Source: Pascua guehoae (Eukaryota > Basidiomycota > Tremellomycetes > Trichosporonales > Trichosporonaceae). From it: a stretch of DNA of 64,000 nucleotides. The notes beneath the pieces were generated by a model. It was not told the DNA's origin and did not search any database. It saw nothing but the letters and a program-made list of their open reading frames with translations. This document shows positions 1-13,245 of this stretch, piece after piece; the stretch's first letter is position 1; each line of letters starts with the position of its first letter. The position numbers and the translations under genes are program-made. The stretch spans positions 938,065 through 1,002,064 of the forward strand of contig BCJX01000001.1 in the NCBI GenBank assembly GCA_001600415.1. Reading direction: 5' to 3'.

Positions 1-690
1 CCATACACAACCACACCCCGTCCCCCCCTCAACCCCCCTCCCCACCAACCGCCCATACACCCTCCCCGCCAACTCCCCCGCCTCACGCTCCTCGGCGGCA
101 TAAGCACCGCTCAAGCCAGTGCATGAGCGCCAAGTCCAGCCCCGTGTCAGCGTACAGGTGCGGCGCGTGCGCGTGCAGGTCTGTGAATGGGAAGCAGGAA
201 GGTGTGGTCTGACAGCTGTGTTGTGGGGGCGGAGGCTGTGTCGGTGGGGAGGGCGGAAGAGGAGGGCGACGACGCCGGGGCGAAGTAGGTGATCTGCCCA
301 TGCGGCTGGTGTTGGCCCATGCGTGGTGCGCATTGCGGTGCACCGCGGGCTGCGCTGGGCATGTGGGGGCTGCACGCCGGCCGCCGGCTGGCCGTCTTAG
401 GCTTGTCTCGCATGTCTCGCGTGCTGGCACTACACTGCCACTGGGTGCGATCGTTGATAACTGCGATCACTTCATCACTGCGATCACGCCTTCATCACTT
501 CATGGCTTTACACCCAATGTGCGCAGCCCCCCCCCCCCCCCCACACACACACACGCACGCTGCCGGGCCTGCCGACGGTGCCGAGTATGAGCGTACGTAC
601 CGAGGACATGGTCGGCGCGGACGCGGAGAACGCCGGACGCGGGCGTGTCGACCAACGTGCCCCGGAAGACGTACAGCGGCCGTGGTCACA
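1..690 (-). pseudogene. GUD1: Disrupted guanine deaminase fragment, cut by the window edge
   Basis: Guanine deaminase (amidohydrolase superfamily) converts guanine to xanthine in purine salvage. On the minus strand, about 675-602 encodes PLYVFRGTLVDTPASGVLRV, like the family N-terminus, and ends at a GTACGT donor. Positions about 310-200 encode ITYFAPASSP and later LSDHTFLLP. Positions about 190-85 encode FTDLHAHAPHLY and LDLALMHWLER, carrying the HxH metal-binding motif. The last visible stretch (about 97-1) reads AYAAEEREAGELAGRVYGRL, again as in the family. These pieces are in different frames: a shift lies between FLLP and FTDLH and another between HWLER and AYAAEE. No GT-AG intron explains either. 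No in-frame ATG precedes the first piece; a TGA sits just before it, and no AG acceptor is seen in the roughly 80 bases upstream. I infer a decaying copy, though base errors in the assembly could mimic this. Only the first third of the family length is in the window. Confidence 0.6.
527..542. repeat. C16 homopolymer followed by a short CA run
   Basis: Sixteen consecutive C on the plus strand, followed directly by an ACACAC run. It lies in the apparent intron of the broken guanine deaminase, so its sense strand is G. Confidence 0.95.
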
Positions 691-1284
691 GTGAGGTGTT
701 AAGAGTGTAGGTTTATGTCATGGGGTGTGAGATAAGAGGCGTAGTGGGGCGTCGTCATTGGTCCGAGATTGCCACTTCCGCAAATAGCTTGCAGATTTTG
801 GGCATGTCGAGGTTGAGTGGTCAGATCTGTCGTGGTTATTCACGGTCATGGTTGTGGAGTAAGGCCGACACCAACGGAGCGGTGGTCCCAGCACCGGCAC
901 AGCACAAAGTGGTGCCCAGCACCACTGAGCCCACTAGCCACACTCCCCAAGTCAGTACGGCGGAACCCCCTCGCGGCCGCCGTCTCCATGCACCAATGCA
1001 CCAATACTCCTGCTCGCGCTCCCGCTCATGATTCTAAGCCGACCACTTGCATCATGAATGCTATAGATTAGGGCGACAGCTCAATTAAAAAGGCAAGAAG
1101 AATTTGAGCCTGATAAGGGGATGAGGATGGGGTGGGAAAGTGTGGGAGGGTTTCCTCGCCTGCAGTAATGTACCAGCTGCGGCGAGGGGAGAAGAATGGG
1201 GTGGGTGGCGGTGTGATGCTGATGTGATGCGAGTGGTAGCACACATATTACAGGCTAGCTGCTGGGGGGAACGGGACACTGCGT
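691..1284. other. Intergenic, guanine deaminase fragment to PMA1 3' end
   Basis: No coding signal recognised. Short ORFs on both strands lack family resemblance. The stretch should contain the PMA1 3' UTR next to 1284. Confidence 0.6.
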
Positions 1285-4200
1285 CTAGTGACGGCTCGCG
1301 GCACGCTGGAGCGCAGCACCCGACTGCTGAGCCTGGATGCTCGAGAAGCGCTGGAGCTCGTTCTTGGACATCTTGACCTTGGCGCCGCCACCGAGGGTCT
1401 TGCGGGCCTTGCCAATAAACGAGGTACGGTTCGAGTAGAGCGACTCGTGGCGCGAGGCGGTGCGCTGGAGACGCTCGCCGTTCTCGTCGACAAGAGCCTC
1501 GGCGCCCTGGCGGGCCTTGCGCTCGCGGAGAGCCTTGATGACGGTGTGCTTCATGATGTACTTGACCAGGTCGAGAGGAATGTACCAGATAATGTTCCAG
1601 ACCCAGACAATGCCGATCCAGCCACCCGAAATGCCGTGGACGTGGCAGAAGCCCCAGTTGCCGAACGCGGCAATGATCGAGGCGATAAGCTGGGCAATGC
1701 AGAAGGCGACCATGAGGGCAACCGAGGGGCGCTCAGTCCACGATGGGCCGTGCGAACGGGTGACGAAGATGAGGGCCTGCGAGATGATGGCGACCTGGAG
1801 GTAGATGATCATGTGAGCCTCGCGAACGTTCGTGGTGCTGTTGGCCGGGATGACACCGAACTTGTCCTCGAAGAAGGTCGTCTCCTCCATGACGGCGTAA
1901 AGGGCAATGGTCGAGACGGCAAGGTAGAGACCGTACGCGACACCAAACGAGAAGACTTCGGCAAGGTCCCAAGAGTCGGGGGTAGTCGAGGGCAGGACAC
2001 GGTCGACCGACAGAGTCATAATGGTACCGTCGTTGAGAATGGCAATGATAAGAACCATGAACGAGGGGAAGTTGAACTGCCAGATGAAGACCATGAGGGC
2101 AAAGCCGACGACGATACGGATGGTGACAGCGCAGGCGTAGATGGCGTAGTTGCGCATACGCTGGAAAATGACACGGGAACCGTAGATGGCGTGGACAATG
2201 GTGGAAAGACCGGGCTCGGTAAGGACAATGTCGGCGGCACCACGGGCGGCGTCGGTGGCACCCTCGACGGCGATACCGACGTTGGCACGCGAAAGAGCAG
2301 GAGCGTCGTTGGCACCGTCACCAGTCATGGCGCAGAGGTGGCCGAGAGCCTGGATACGCTTGACAATCTCGAACTTGTGCTCGGGGAAGACACCAGCAAA
2401 TCCGTCGGCGTCCATGATCATCTCGTCAAGGTTGGCGTGCTTGCCACCGGCCTCGGGGCCCTCCTTGATAACCTTGGCGGGGTACATGTGGTCACCGAGA
2501 CCAAGACGGCGGCCAGTCTCCTTGGCGATAGCGAGCTGGTCACCGGTAACCATCTTGACCTTGACACCGAGGGCCATGGCGTCGTCAATAGTCTGCTTGG
2601 TGTCCGAACGAGGGGGGTCGAAGATCGAGAGGAGACCGACAAGCTCAAAGCCGTTTCCGGGCGAGTCGGGCTCGTCACCGAGAACGTCCTCGTAGGCGAC
2701 AGCGAGAGCACGGAGACCACGGCGGGCAAACTCCTCAACATCGGCCTCGAGCTGGTCCTCGAGCTCGTTGGTCTTGTTGCGCGAGCAAATGTCGATGATG
2801 ATACCAGTCATACCCTTGGTGGCGCGGTGGAGCTTGCCGTCACGCTCGTCACGGTAGGTAATCTCAGTGCGCTTGTCGACGGGGTTGAAGGGCTTGAAGT
2901 CGAGGAGCTGGATGCCGGCGCGGGCCTCGGCGGGGTCGGCAAGAGTTCCAACGACACAGCCGTCAATGGCGTCCTGGTTCTCGGTACGCGAAGCGTAGGC
3001 GGCGAGGAGGCACACTCCGTCAACGTCCCAGTGCGAGTAGCACTTGACAGTCGACTTGTCGATGGTGAGCTTGTTGGTGGTGAGGGTACCAGTCTTGTCC
3101 GAGCAGAGAATGGTGACACCGGCAAGCTCCTCAATGGCAGTGATACGGGTGACAATGGCCTTGTGCTTGGCGAGCTGCTGGGCACCGACGGCGAGGGTAA
3201 CCGACAGGACAGTAGGCATGGCAATGGGGATACCACCGATCAAGAGCACAAGGATGTTCTCGAGGCCGTCACGGTACGAGTAGCGGAACTTGGCGTACTG
3301 GATGATAATCTCGAGGATGACAAAGATACCGATCGAAACCAGGCAGAAGGAACCAATGCGGGCAAGAACCATCTGCAGGTGACCGGCCTGGTCGTTCTCG
3401 GCACCGACGAGGGTGGCGGCACGACCGAAGAAAGTGTTGGGGCCAGTGGAGATGACGATACCCTCAGCCTCACCCTGCTTGCAGGTAGAGCCAGAGAAGC
3501 ACTCGTCACCCTCCTTCTTGCCGACGGGGAGCGACTCGCCGGTAAGAGCGGCCTGGTCCATGGAAACATCAATGGCCTCGATAAGACGGCAGTCGGCAGG
3601 GCAGACGTCACCGTGCTTGAACGCAACGAGGTCACCGGGGACGAGCTCAGAAGACTCAATCTCAGCCCAGACGCCGTCACGCTTGGCCTTGGCCTTGGGG
3701 GCGAGCGAGTCCATGAGCGCCTTGACAGCGTTACCGGCGTTGCGCTCCTCGACGAAACCGATGGTAGAGTTGATGAGCAGAAGAAGAGTAATACCGACAA
3801 AGTCGGGCCAGTCAGGGGGCTTGCCACCACCGTTCGAAAGAGCGATGGCGACAAGGGCGGCACCCTCCATGACCCAGGAGAGAGGGTTCCACATGAACGA
3901 GAGGAACTGAAGGAAGACGTTCTCCTTCTTCTCCTCAAGCTTGTTAGGGCCAAAGATGCCGATACGGTTCTGAGCCTCGGCAGCCGTGAGACCCTGGTCG
4001 TCGCACTGGAGGAGCTGGAAGACCTCCTCCATGACAACGTGCTCGATGTCGACCTTGTCCTTGTCGTAAAGGTCGGCGGCGGTGAACGAGATCTAGAGTG
4101 GGTCAGCGCACATCCTTTTCGCCAATGCATGCCCTGCATGGCACGGGTGATGCTTACAGTGTTCATGTCCACCTTAGCGTGGAGGTCGCCCTCGTGCTTC

Positions 4201-4741
4201 TCCTCCATACCCTTGTACTCGCGCTTGCGCTTCTCCGGCTCTGAAAAAGGCGTCAGCTATTGCACCAAAGCGTGGGTGGCCTGTAGTTTTACTCACCAGC
4301 AGCCACAGGGTCGGCTGCCGCAGGCGCGGAGGTCTCCCTGGGCGGATTGTCAGCATACGTTGCGAGAGATGGAGTGGCGGTGTGTGGGTGGGTGCATGGT
4401 GGAGTCGAGTGGAGCGATGGGATGGGCGATGGTAGGATGGGGGAGAGGGGTGCGATGGGGGGAGGAAAAGGAGATGGGTGATTGGATGTGGGCAGTTTGG
4501 GATGGGATGGGTGCATGTTTTGTCCGTTTTGGTGGCTGGCCGATCCCTGACACCCAATCCGGAACTGGTGCCCACCACCGTACACAAGCCAAGTGCTGGC
4601 TGGGCGAAAAACATACCCCAGCCAAGGTAGAGGCAGAGGCAGCCAGCCAAACGCCCTCGGCACCGTCGACGATGGCGAGCAAGAAGGTTGTACTCACTTG
4701 ATGGGGACCTCCTCCGGAGTGTGCTTCTCGTTCTCAGACAT
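1285..4741 (-). CDS. PMA1: Plasma-membrane H+-exporting P-type ATPase (P3A)
   Basis: Pumps protons out of the cell with ATP and sets the membrane potential that drives nutrient uptake. Four exons on the minus strand: 4741-4698, 4337-4297, 4240-4158, 4092-1285, giving 991 residues, the normal fungal length. The first three exons are tiny (44, 41, 83 nt) and encode the hydrophilic N-terminus MSENEKHTPEEVPIK onward; exon joins are in phase with GTGAGT or GTAAGC donors. Visible motifs: actuator TGES near residue 240; phosphorylation site CSDKTGTLT with the aspartate near residue 388; hinge TGDGANDAP; about ten membrane segments. The tail is basic and Ser/Thr-rich (ASRHESLYSNRTSF), consistent with the regulatory domain that kinases phosphorylate in yeast Pma1. 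The leader just upstream contains a 63-base C run on the sense strand. A 1137-codon open frame lies antisense but is a codon-bias shadow. Confidence 0.97.
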
Positions 4742-4770
4742 GGCGGTCGAGGCAGAGAGTTGGGGGTTGA

Positions 4771-4772
<2 letters not shown>

Positions 4773-4835
<63 letters not shown>
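4773..4835. repeat. G63 homopolymer upstream of PMA1
   Basis: Sixty-three uninterrupted G on the plus strand, hence C63 on the PMA1 sense strand, beginning 32 nt upstream of the PMA1 ATG (4741). Flanks are purine-rich. The exact length is unreliable because long homopolymers are commonly mis-sized. Confidence 0.95.
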
Positions 4836-4836
<1 letters not shown>

Positions 4837-7800
4837 GAGGGGAGGAGAAGGTGGGAAGAAAGAGTTGGGGGGGATGGGTTGCTATTTAGATAGGCAGCAG
4901 ACCGGAACGAGGTTGGCTGTGATTGGCCCGACTGCGCAAGGGGTTTGGGAGCAGGGCAGGCGAGGCGGAAAGCTGGAAGGGGAGGGGGGAGAGGAGAGGA
5001 ACAAAGGGTGCGAGAGAGGTGGGGGAGAGTGGTGTTTGGCGCGGGCCCACTTCTCTACGTCTACGTCAACGCAAGGGGGTGGTTGGGCGCTGGGTCCTCG
5101 TGTCTCGAAAAGAAGAAAAGTGTGCTCTCCAAGGGGGTGCAAGGAGGTTTGATGCGCACAGACTGCTCTCGCAGTGTGATTATGAAAGAAAAAAACGAAG
5201 AGGAGGAGGAGGTGGCGGCGAAAGAAGAGAAGAGGGGGAGGTAGATGAAAGAGATGGGGGGGAAGAGAGTGACACTTAAAGCAAAAGGCGAGGCAACAGG
5301 TCGGCCAAACTGGTATGCATGCTCTGGTCGTACTGGACGGGAGTTTGGGTCTTGGCTGCGTGCGTCCACGGGCGGGTACGGCCAACCCAGCCAGTCAATG
5401 CCATGTACGAGTAGTCTCTGCCGAGTTTGCGCGGGCGCGGGGACGGAGGGCGACGGGGTAGAGCTGCAGCAGACCAGAGCGATTGGGGGGAGACGAGACA
5501 CCTCTGGGTTCGGGGGCTCGGGGGACACGGGGGAGCAGAGGAGGCCTCTGCCCCTTGGTGCATCCCTCGGTCGTTATGCCCAGGGGGAGCGAGGAACGGG
5601 AGAGGCGCGGGGGTGTAGTCTGTGTCGGCCGGTGGTGTCGTCAACCCTATGTTGTCGCCTTGCTGTGGCCGGATGCATGCGCGCATGGCACTCCGCGGTC
5701 GGGGGCGGGCGGGACAAGGCGGACGGCCACACGGCCAGACAGGACAGGCGGGCGGGCGGATAGTTGGAGGCAGAAAAAAAAGCTGGCAAAATGGCAAAAT
5801 GGCAAAATGCGGCAGGGCAGGATGCAGTAGGATCCAAAAAAGGAGTCGACAGAGCGAGTCACTCACTCTTTCGTGCCTTAGTCTGTTGCTTTGGGCGTCC
5901 TCATCCCATGCTCCTCCTCGGCCTCCTCCCTCCTCAATGCTCCCCCTCCCTCTTGCGTCCCTCAACCGTGTGTCATTCAGCGCCGCGTGCCGCCCCTGTC
6001 ACCTTTTTTGCTCGAGTCCCTGTCTCGTACTGAACCACTTTTGAACGCCGCCTCTGGCTGAAATGCCTGGGCCCTGCAGACCGCCTTGCCGCCTGGTGAT
6101 ACTGTACCTAATCTTGGCCAGCCTTAGCACCATTATTGCTACCGCTGTTGCCAGACTCACCTCACCTCACTTCGTCCCACCTGTCAAGGCCAGGATGCAC
6201 ACTGTCCCCTCCCTCGCCTTCATCAGCCAGCCTAAGCCAAACGAGCTAGCCAGCCTATCCGACTGACACCTGTGGGATCCTGTCGCCATGCCGCTTTGGT
6301 GACGTACCTCGACGCTACCGCTTTTACCGCTGGTGCGCTGCTCTCCCGCCCCAGTGTCATTCCATGGGCCCATTGCAGCCGAGGCTTGCTCGGTTGCTCC
6401 GTGTGGCTATTGGTCTTGCCCATGTCTCGCCTAGCCTCGCCAGACCTCGGTCTCCACCAGCCTTGGCGATCCACCTCCCCCCACCTGGGCGTCCAAGCCT
6501 CAAAGCGTCTGGGTTGACTTCCGAATATGCAATAGCTGCTCTATCTCGGTCGGTCGTGCCCACACTGACCCCCACCACCCACCCCACTCCAACGTCGCAC
6601 AATACTCGAGCACAAGAAGATACACCACACCACCACCACACACACCCAGCCCTCTCTTGTCCCAATCATTTGGGATCCCTGAATTTGCTTCCCTTGCGCC
6701 CCCTGCCTCCCTGGGCGATCCCTTTTTGATTGTATCCTGAGAGCCTTGATCCCATCTGATGCATCTCATCTCATCCTCATTGCTCACCCCCCTATTCCGT
6801 TTGTGCGATTTCGTTTGCTCGTTTATTATTCGCGTGCATTCGCGTGCTTGCAACCGCATTGCACAGTCTTGGCTTGCTCCGTGCAACAGCACACAGATCG
6901 CACAAACTGGGACGGGTCTGTCCGGTTTAGGCGCATTCGGGGGGGGGTGGCCTGTGCCTTGTTGCAAGATGCTGCTGCTGTCATGCTGCTGCTGCCTGCC
7001 TGTTCCGTGCCTGCATCTTACTGCTCATGTTGACGTTTATTTTCTGCTGCACCTGGGCTACTTTGGCTCTCCGCCATGGCTGACAGGGGCCGATGGCTTG
7101 TCAGGAGGCAGAGTGACGTAGCCCAATCTGGTAACCAACACTCAGGATCCAATGCAATATCATCTATCTGGGTATCAGCCCATCCTCTGAACCCCTAAGA
7201 TAATAGCAAGCCATCGAGCTCCATGCATTGGACCAGAGCTTTGGTGCAGGTGTCTAAACCATTGGGTGCAATGTTTGTTGCGACGGCACTTGCCGTTCAG
7301 AAGCAGAGCACAACCATGAAAACAAGCCCCGCTCTACGACCTGAACCAGACCCCCGAGCTTCCCTTGGCAGAGGACCCCTCATTCCTGCCAACGCCTCGT
7401 CTTCAGGCTTCTGAAGACAACCTGAGCAGTGACCATCCGTCAGACTCTCCGACCCCAGTCGCACAAACAAGACTGTGATTCCCGATAGCGCATTGGTCGT
7501 CGTCGTCTGTCCATATCGGACAAAAAACGCAGCACCCAAACGTCGCACGATGGTCTGCTTTGCTGGGTTTCTCGGAGACCATCGCCGTGCAATCTGGTCT
7601 GTGCACCTGGGGGCCGTATCGCAACGCTTGGTCAAGTGAGACCAGTTACCCAGTTGCCCCAGTTGGCTGCCGACCACGGGTACCTAACGCCATGACCGCC
7701 CATTCGCCCAATAGAGATGTATTAAACGCCCGACCCCGGTGTCTCTGCCCGTATGCCTCCATTCTCTCTATACCCATGAAACAAGCTCTGGGACCTGGTT

Positions 7801-10800
7801 TCGTGACGGCGGTTGCACTGGGATGGCCTTGGGCGCGAGCCTCTTTGAGCCTACACACCCGCTGTCACTTGATCAGCCGCTGACTGGTGTGGCGTGGTGA
7901 CTGCCTCCGAAGACCTTTGTGCCAGCCTGCAGATGCTTGGGCCCGAGTCAAGACAGAAAAACAAAAAGGAGGGAAAAATTGTTGATCATTATGATTGGCT
8001 CTGTGTGGATGCACACGAGGGGTGCACGCACGCACGCACGCCCGCCATGCACACACACACACACACACACACACGCCTATCACTCATCTACAAACTGCTA
8101 GCGTCCACTTATTGGCGATCGTCCAGATCTCATCCAAACTGCGCCCGCCCCACCATGGGCAGATTGATTTCTGCCGATGCACGTCGCCAAGGTAAAAAAT
8201 AAAAAGCCCCAGGTACCAAACAGAGGCACCATGAGGGCAAATCGCCCAGGTGCCAGGTGGAGCACGCGCACGCGGCCGTGGGCGTCTCCGGAATGACGAC
8301 TATTCGTCGTCGCTTCTGGCGTGAATAATAGGACACCGATATTTGACCGTAGCCGATGCAGCCGACCGCAGGACAAAAGGGGACCGACCATCACCCTGAC
8401 CTCGAACGCAGTCAGTGAGTGCTGGCTGACAACAGCAACGGCAGCACCGGGCCCGCGGCTTTTGAGACACTGGTCTGATGCCGTCCATCATGCCCAAGTC
8501 CTGGTCGGCCGAGGCACCGCGGCAGTTTCACATTGACAACCTCGCAGTCACCACACTCACACTCACCGACGTTTAGGCCCTGAGGGCTGGCTGACATGCA
8601 AAGTCCGTCTCTCGCTTGATACAACAGAGGTACAGTACGTTCATAAAATCACGTCACGATCGGGCCGGGCTCCGGCGGCAATCATGGGATGCCTACGTGG
8701 TCGGAAGACGAGTATAATTCACGCACGCGCGAGGCTGACCTATCAACGGCTCACCAAAACGAGCACACACACAAACAAACGCCGCGTGCTATCAAAAAGT
8801 AGTGGCCGACGCCCGGACGTCGCCCTCCGCGTCGGAGGTGTTGCCGAGTATGCTTTTTTGCTCCCCAACGCCGAGGTGGGCACTAATAGCACTCGCAAGT
8901 CACATTCCCTGCTCCGGCGTGTCCCTCAAAAGCACACACCCTTTACACTCCGCGTGCGGAGTGTTTTGTGGCGCGCAATCTTTAAGCAGTAGCGGCTGTA
9001 ACCAGCCTCCGCTTTTGCGCAAATCACCCATCGTGGCGACCACGGATAGGCGCCCGCTGACCGGCGGACGGATCACGCGGAGGGCAACGGACCATCCGCA
9101 TGTCGATGCCGCAGGGCTCTGGAGCCCAGTGCAACAGAGTAGCCAGGTGACAGACTCACCACCAACCGCCGCTCGGCACGATTCAAACCGTGCCTTGACA
9201 ACATTTCGTTTAACGGCACATTCGAAAACATGGACAACACATGCCTCACATGACCAGTCTAACATCCCCCATCGACCCCTGGCCTCTCGTATTCCAAGGT
9301 GAGCGGCTACCACCGGCCTTGGCGCCTCGCCAAGCGCGACATCCACCATACGCTCGCTCTCCCCAATGAATTCCATGTCGATCAGTTACCAAGCGGGCAA
9401 CTGTACAGTACAGCAGGTTTTTTTTTATTGTTGACAGCGACGCTGACATGGATTCCATCTCGTACACAAGACACGATTTCGAGGCTCCTCCTTGTGCGTT
9501 TGTTTGGTTTGGCACGCCGCCAACATGGCGTCGACCCCAGTTTGTCACTTTGGGGGGCTACAGGGGGCCAAAGAGAGCCAAAGAGGGGACTGTATGGAGC
9601 CGTTGGGGGGTCTGGTTCAGGTGTTTGGTGCAGCCACAGGGTGCGGAAAGGGCACGTGAGTTTGTGGCTTTTGCCAGACGATCATTGGCTGGCAGCCATG
9701 GGCCAGTAATTGATCATGTGCCGCTGCCATTGCCGCTAGCTTGTAGCGAGGCCCTAACATGCAGGTCGGCCAAGTGTGGCAGTTTACCTACTACTGCCGG
9801 CGGGAACGTTGGCTACTTGCCGCCGGTCCGTTGTAGCTATGCTCGGTTTCGCTCGGTTTCGTATCAAACCCAACGCGGACAACCTACCTGCCTGCACCAC
9901 AACCCGCCTCGCTACCTACCGGTATACCGAGGTGGTCACAATTCAAGTGCTAGGTTCAGAGACCGAGTCTGGGCAGCGTGAGAGATGTGCCTGGTCGATC
10001 TTGGACTCGAGGAACTGTAACTCTGCTGTCGCTACCTGTTGCCCCACGGTTCCCCGCCCTGTTGTCACAGGCTCTCCTGGAAGTCTGGCGTCAGAAGTCG
10101 AGCGTTAACGTTATATCTCATGTCCTGCACTTGCCGCCGAGCCCCGACAACAGGCAGAAGCCCTGTCGCATTTGCCGCGCTGATCGAAGCCCGCCTCGTT
10201 AGGTTGCCTTCCCGCGACCCAAACGTCTGACATGTCTTATTACTCGGAGGCGGCCCGTGGTATGTTACTCCACGTTCGGTTGACATCTGTGGGGGCCTGA
10301 TCATCAAGTGCATCGAATCTTTTGACCCCCTCTCCTGTGGGGCTGTGCCTAGAGGTTGCGGGGCAAGAGGTTAGACTTTATGTCAGGCGTTACATCGCAC
10401 ATCCTTGTTCAGAAGCCTGCCCCAGCGCAATGGGAGGAAGCGAGGACAGAGTGGGTTGAGAACATCTGCAGATTGCGTCGCGCGTCCTTCTGGGCTGTCT
10501 GGTAGCTGCAGTAAGCGCCGAGTCTCGTGGTCATAATTAAATCAATAATAATAAATCGGTCAATCTATCAATCAGAATATCATCTTGCTTGGAACAATCT
10601 TGCGTGTCACTCTGATACCCACGTTTTTGCCCTGCAGCACGCACTCCTGCCGGCATCGATACAGCTTGCTTCTTCACATCCTCGTGTGCAAACGTAAAAT
10701 GCCCACTTCTCAACACTAGCTCTGCCCTGGTCACTGGTCACTGGGTCTGTTCCTTGTGCCGTTCACGTCTTGGAGCACTTGGAAGGCAGACCTGGTGAAC

Positions 10801-13245
10801 GCCGACATCGGTGACTGCCCAAAGTCGGTCTATTTCTGTAACAACGTGCCCATGGAGTTGTGGCGCAGGCACTGGTAGGTGATGTCAGGACTGACTGCAG
10901 GTCGAAACGGTCTGTGCATCTTATCAGCTATTGTCTGATTGTCTCTCCTTCTCACTCACTCCCTATCGTTCCCTCACAACTCTGTCGGGACAGACGGTAT
11001 GATAACTGTGCTTTCCTCTCCCAATTCCATCCGACCCAAACGAGGAGCGGTCCTCGCTGCTGTGGAATGAAACACAGCACGGTGCTGCTCACCTTGGCTT
11101 ACTCTGATCAGCTCTTGCTCATACCTGCCAGTAACGCCAAGCCCTTGCGTCGGTGAAACTCGAACCAGCACCAAGGGGGGGAACAAGTCGGAGTGACAAC
11201 AGCATCCAGCAATGGCGGGTGCGCGTTTGCAAACGTCAAGCCCACATTTTGCCGACATGCCGAATCGACCCGTGCAACGACCGCCGAGCCGACTTGTCAG
11301 AAGTACAGGAAAACGGAGCGGTGCGCAAGATCCCCTCTTGCACCCCCACCCTTGCGCACCCTGCCAGTGTCTTTTTCTTTCGGGTTCGTTCCCGAGGGAA
11401 AACAGCGTCCCTCGGCGTCAGGAGGTCTGTGCGCGCGCGCGAATTCCGGGTGGTGGCACGAGTCCGACATGTGACGAGCGGCGTTTGGACACCGACACCG
11501 AAGCGGAGGGTTGTTGCACAAGGGGCCGCCCACAGGGCGTAGGTAGGTATGTTTTCGGGAACAATTGCGCACGGGCCACCGTGCACGACACGACATACCT
11601 CGTGACCGGGGGACTCGTGTGACAAGTGTGCTCGGAGCTCGGCGGGGAATGACGCGCGGATAGGCGACGCACGGTCTCACTGTGGCGCCCCCCCGGTGCC
11701 ACAAGCGGCCTGTGCAGAGGCGGCGCCCAGTAGTATCAAAGCAGGGCGGAGCAGAGGGGGAGGGACGCTGGTCAATGCATACCACCCCCCGTGTCCACCC
11801 TTGTTTTATCCATTGTCACTATCGTAATCCGGTTGGCCACGTCGGTATTTCACGGATATCCGTGTGTGTCACACCGTCTACCCCGCACCCATACACGTCT
11901 CGAGCCGAGCTTGACCCAAGCTCGAGCCTCGGCGACCGACCAGTGTGCATGTGACACTTGTCCAAGACAAAACGCCAAACGCCAAGCACGTGCCCACTTG
12001 CACGGGGGGGGGGGGGCTCTTGCTCACCGTCGCACTTGGCTCGGACTCTTCGTGGCTCCACAGGGCGTGGATGGGGCTGACGCAGGGCGAGCTGTGGGGA
12101 CCAACGGGGCTACAGATAACAGAGGGCGAGTAGAACAAGGTCCGAGTAACAAGGCTCGAGTTCCCACGATCTCAAAACTCTCTTCTGATGGTATTCGGGG
12201 GGGGGGGGGGTCTTGCTCAACCCGTGCGTGTGCATCTGTTCGGGGACACTTAAGTCTGTGTTTCCCCGCCGTGCTCCCAGTGGACGCTTCTGCTCACCCC
12301 GACCCCGTGACCTCGTGACCGAGGCGGGGCCACTCGGCATCGGACATCGTCGACGCGGGGCCACTCGACACGGGCCACCGTGACCAAACTGCGGGCAGGA
12401 GAGGGTATGAGAGTTGACGTTTCTGAGTAGCGGTCTGTTCGGATTGATATGGGCCAATGGGGGGATGGTGGGTACACATAACTCCCCAGATACGTTATGA
12501 CGTGCCGTGCGAGCAGATCGCCCGCCCCGCATTGATCCACTGGTGCATTGAGGTGGATAACGGCGAGCACCGGTCCACCGCGCTATGGCTCGGTCTACAT
12601 CGGCCACCATATACCGATATATTAACCAAACCCAAGTACAGCATGTAGCACTGCTTGCCATTTCTCATGGACATCAATGGCCAATCCTTTCCAATAGTCC
12701 ATCCCTCGGACAGTGTGGCGTTCAAAACGCCGCATGGACCAGACATAAATGTGGCCAACAACACGACAAGAACATGTCTAGTAGCTGAATAGTATTTCCC
12801 TGGTCGTAGCGGGGGTAACGTTCGAGTGCGCTTTGTATTCCGTAGAGGAGCGTGAGAACATTGAGGCAAAGGGAGAGGCCGTTCAGAGAGGGAGATCCCG
12901 CATGGGAACAGTCTTCAGCACTAGACACGACGAAAACTCAGCGGACCTCTGCAGTCACAGGGCGTATGATACTACAGACTCTTTCGAGAGGTGTTCCGTC
13001 TCTGTGAGCCCATCGCTTGCTGTATCAGTGGTTGATCAGTGCCACCCTTCCACTCGTCGTCATCGTTGAAATACAATGAGTGCCACAGGAGAGTGAGGCG
13101 AGTGACGGGACCAAATTCGCCACGTGGTATGTCACGTGACCGCTTCAACTTCTGATGTTCAACGGTTTGTGGTTTTGTTGGTGGTGCTCGTAATGTTGGC
13201 CACTTTGATCACCATCTTGGGCACATCGCACTCTTCATATCGCAG
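4836..13245. other. Long gene-poor stretch holding the PMA1 promoter
   Basis: About 8.4 kb in which I find no supportable gene. The first kilobase is polypyrimidine on the PMA1 sense strand, as expected for a strong promoter and leader. Small structures seen: three 8-bp GGCAAAAT units at 5785-5808; a (CA)12 tract at 8050-8074; a short hairpin with ACACTCCGC arms near 8945-8964; G13 at 12004-12016 and G14 at 12197-12210, each followed by a similar CTTGCTCA sequence. Open frames here overlap on all strands without family resemblance or a coherent intron pattern. Non-coding RNAs or diverged lineage-specific genes cannot be excluded. Confidence 0.5.
8050..8074. repeat. CA dinucleotide microsatellite
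   Basis: About twelve CA units in intergenic DNA. Confidence 0.95.

Noticed and set aside
1288..4701. 1137-codon plus-strand ORF opposite PMA1
   Set aside because: It is exactly antisense to PMA1, has low-complexity Asp/Gly/Val composition and no domain; a shadow of strong codon bias.
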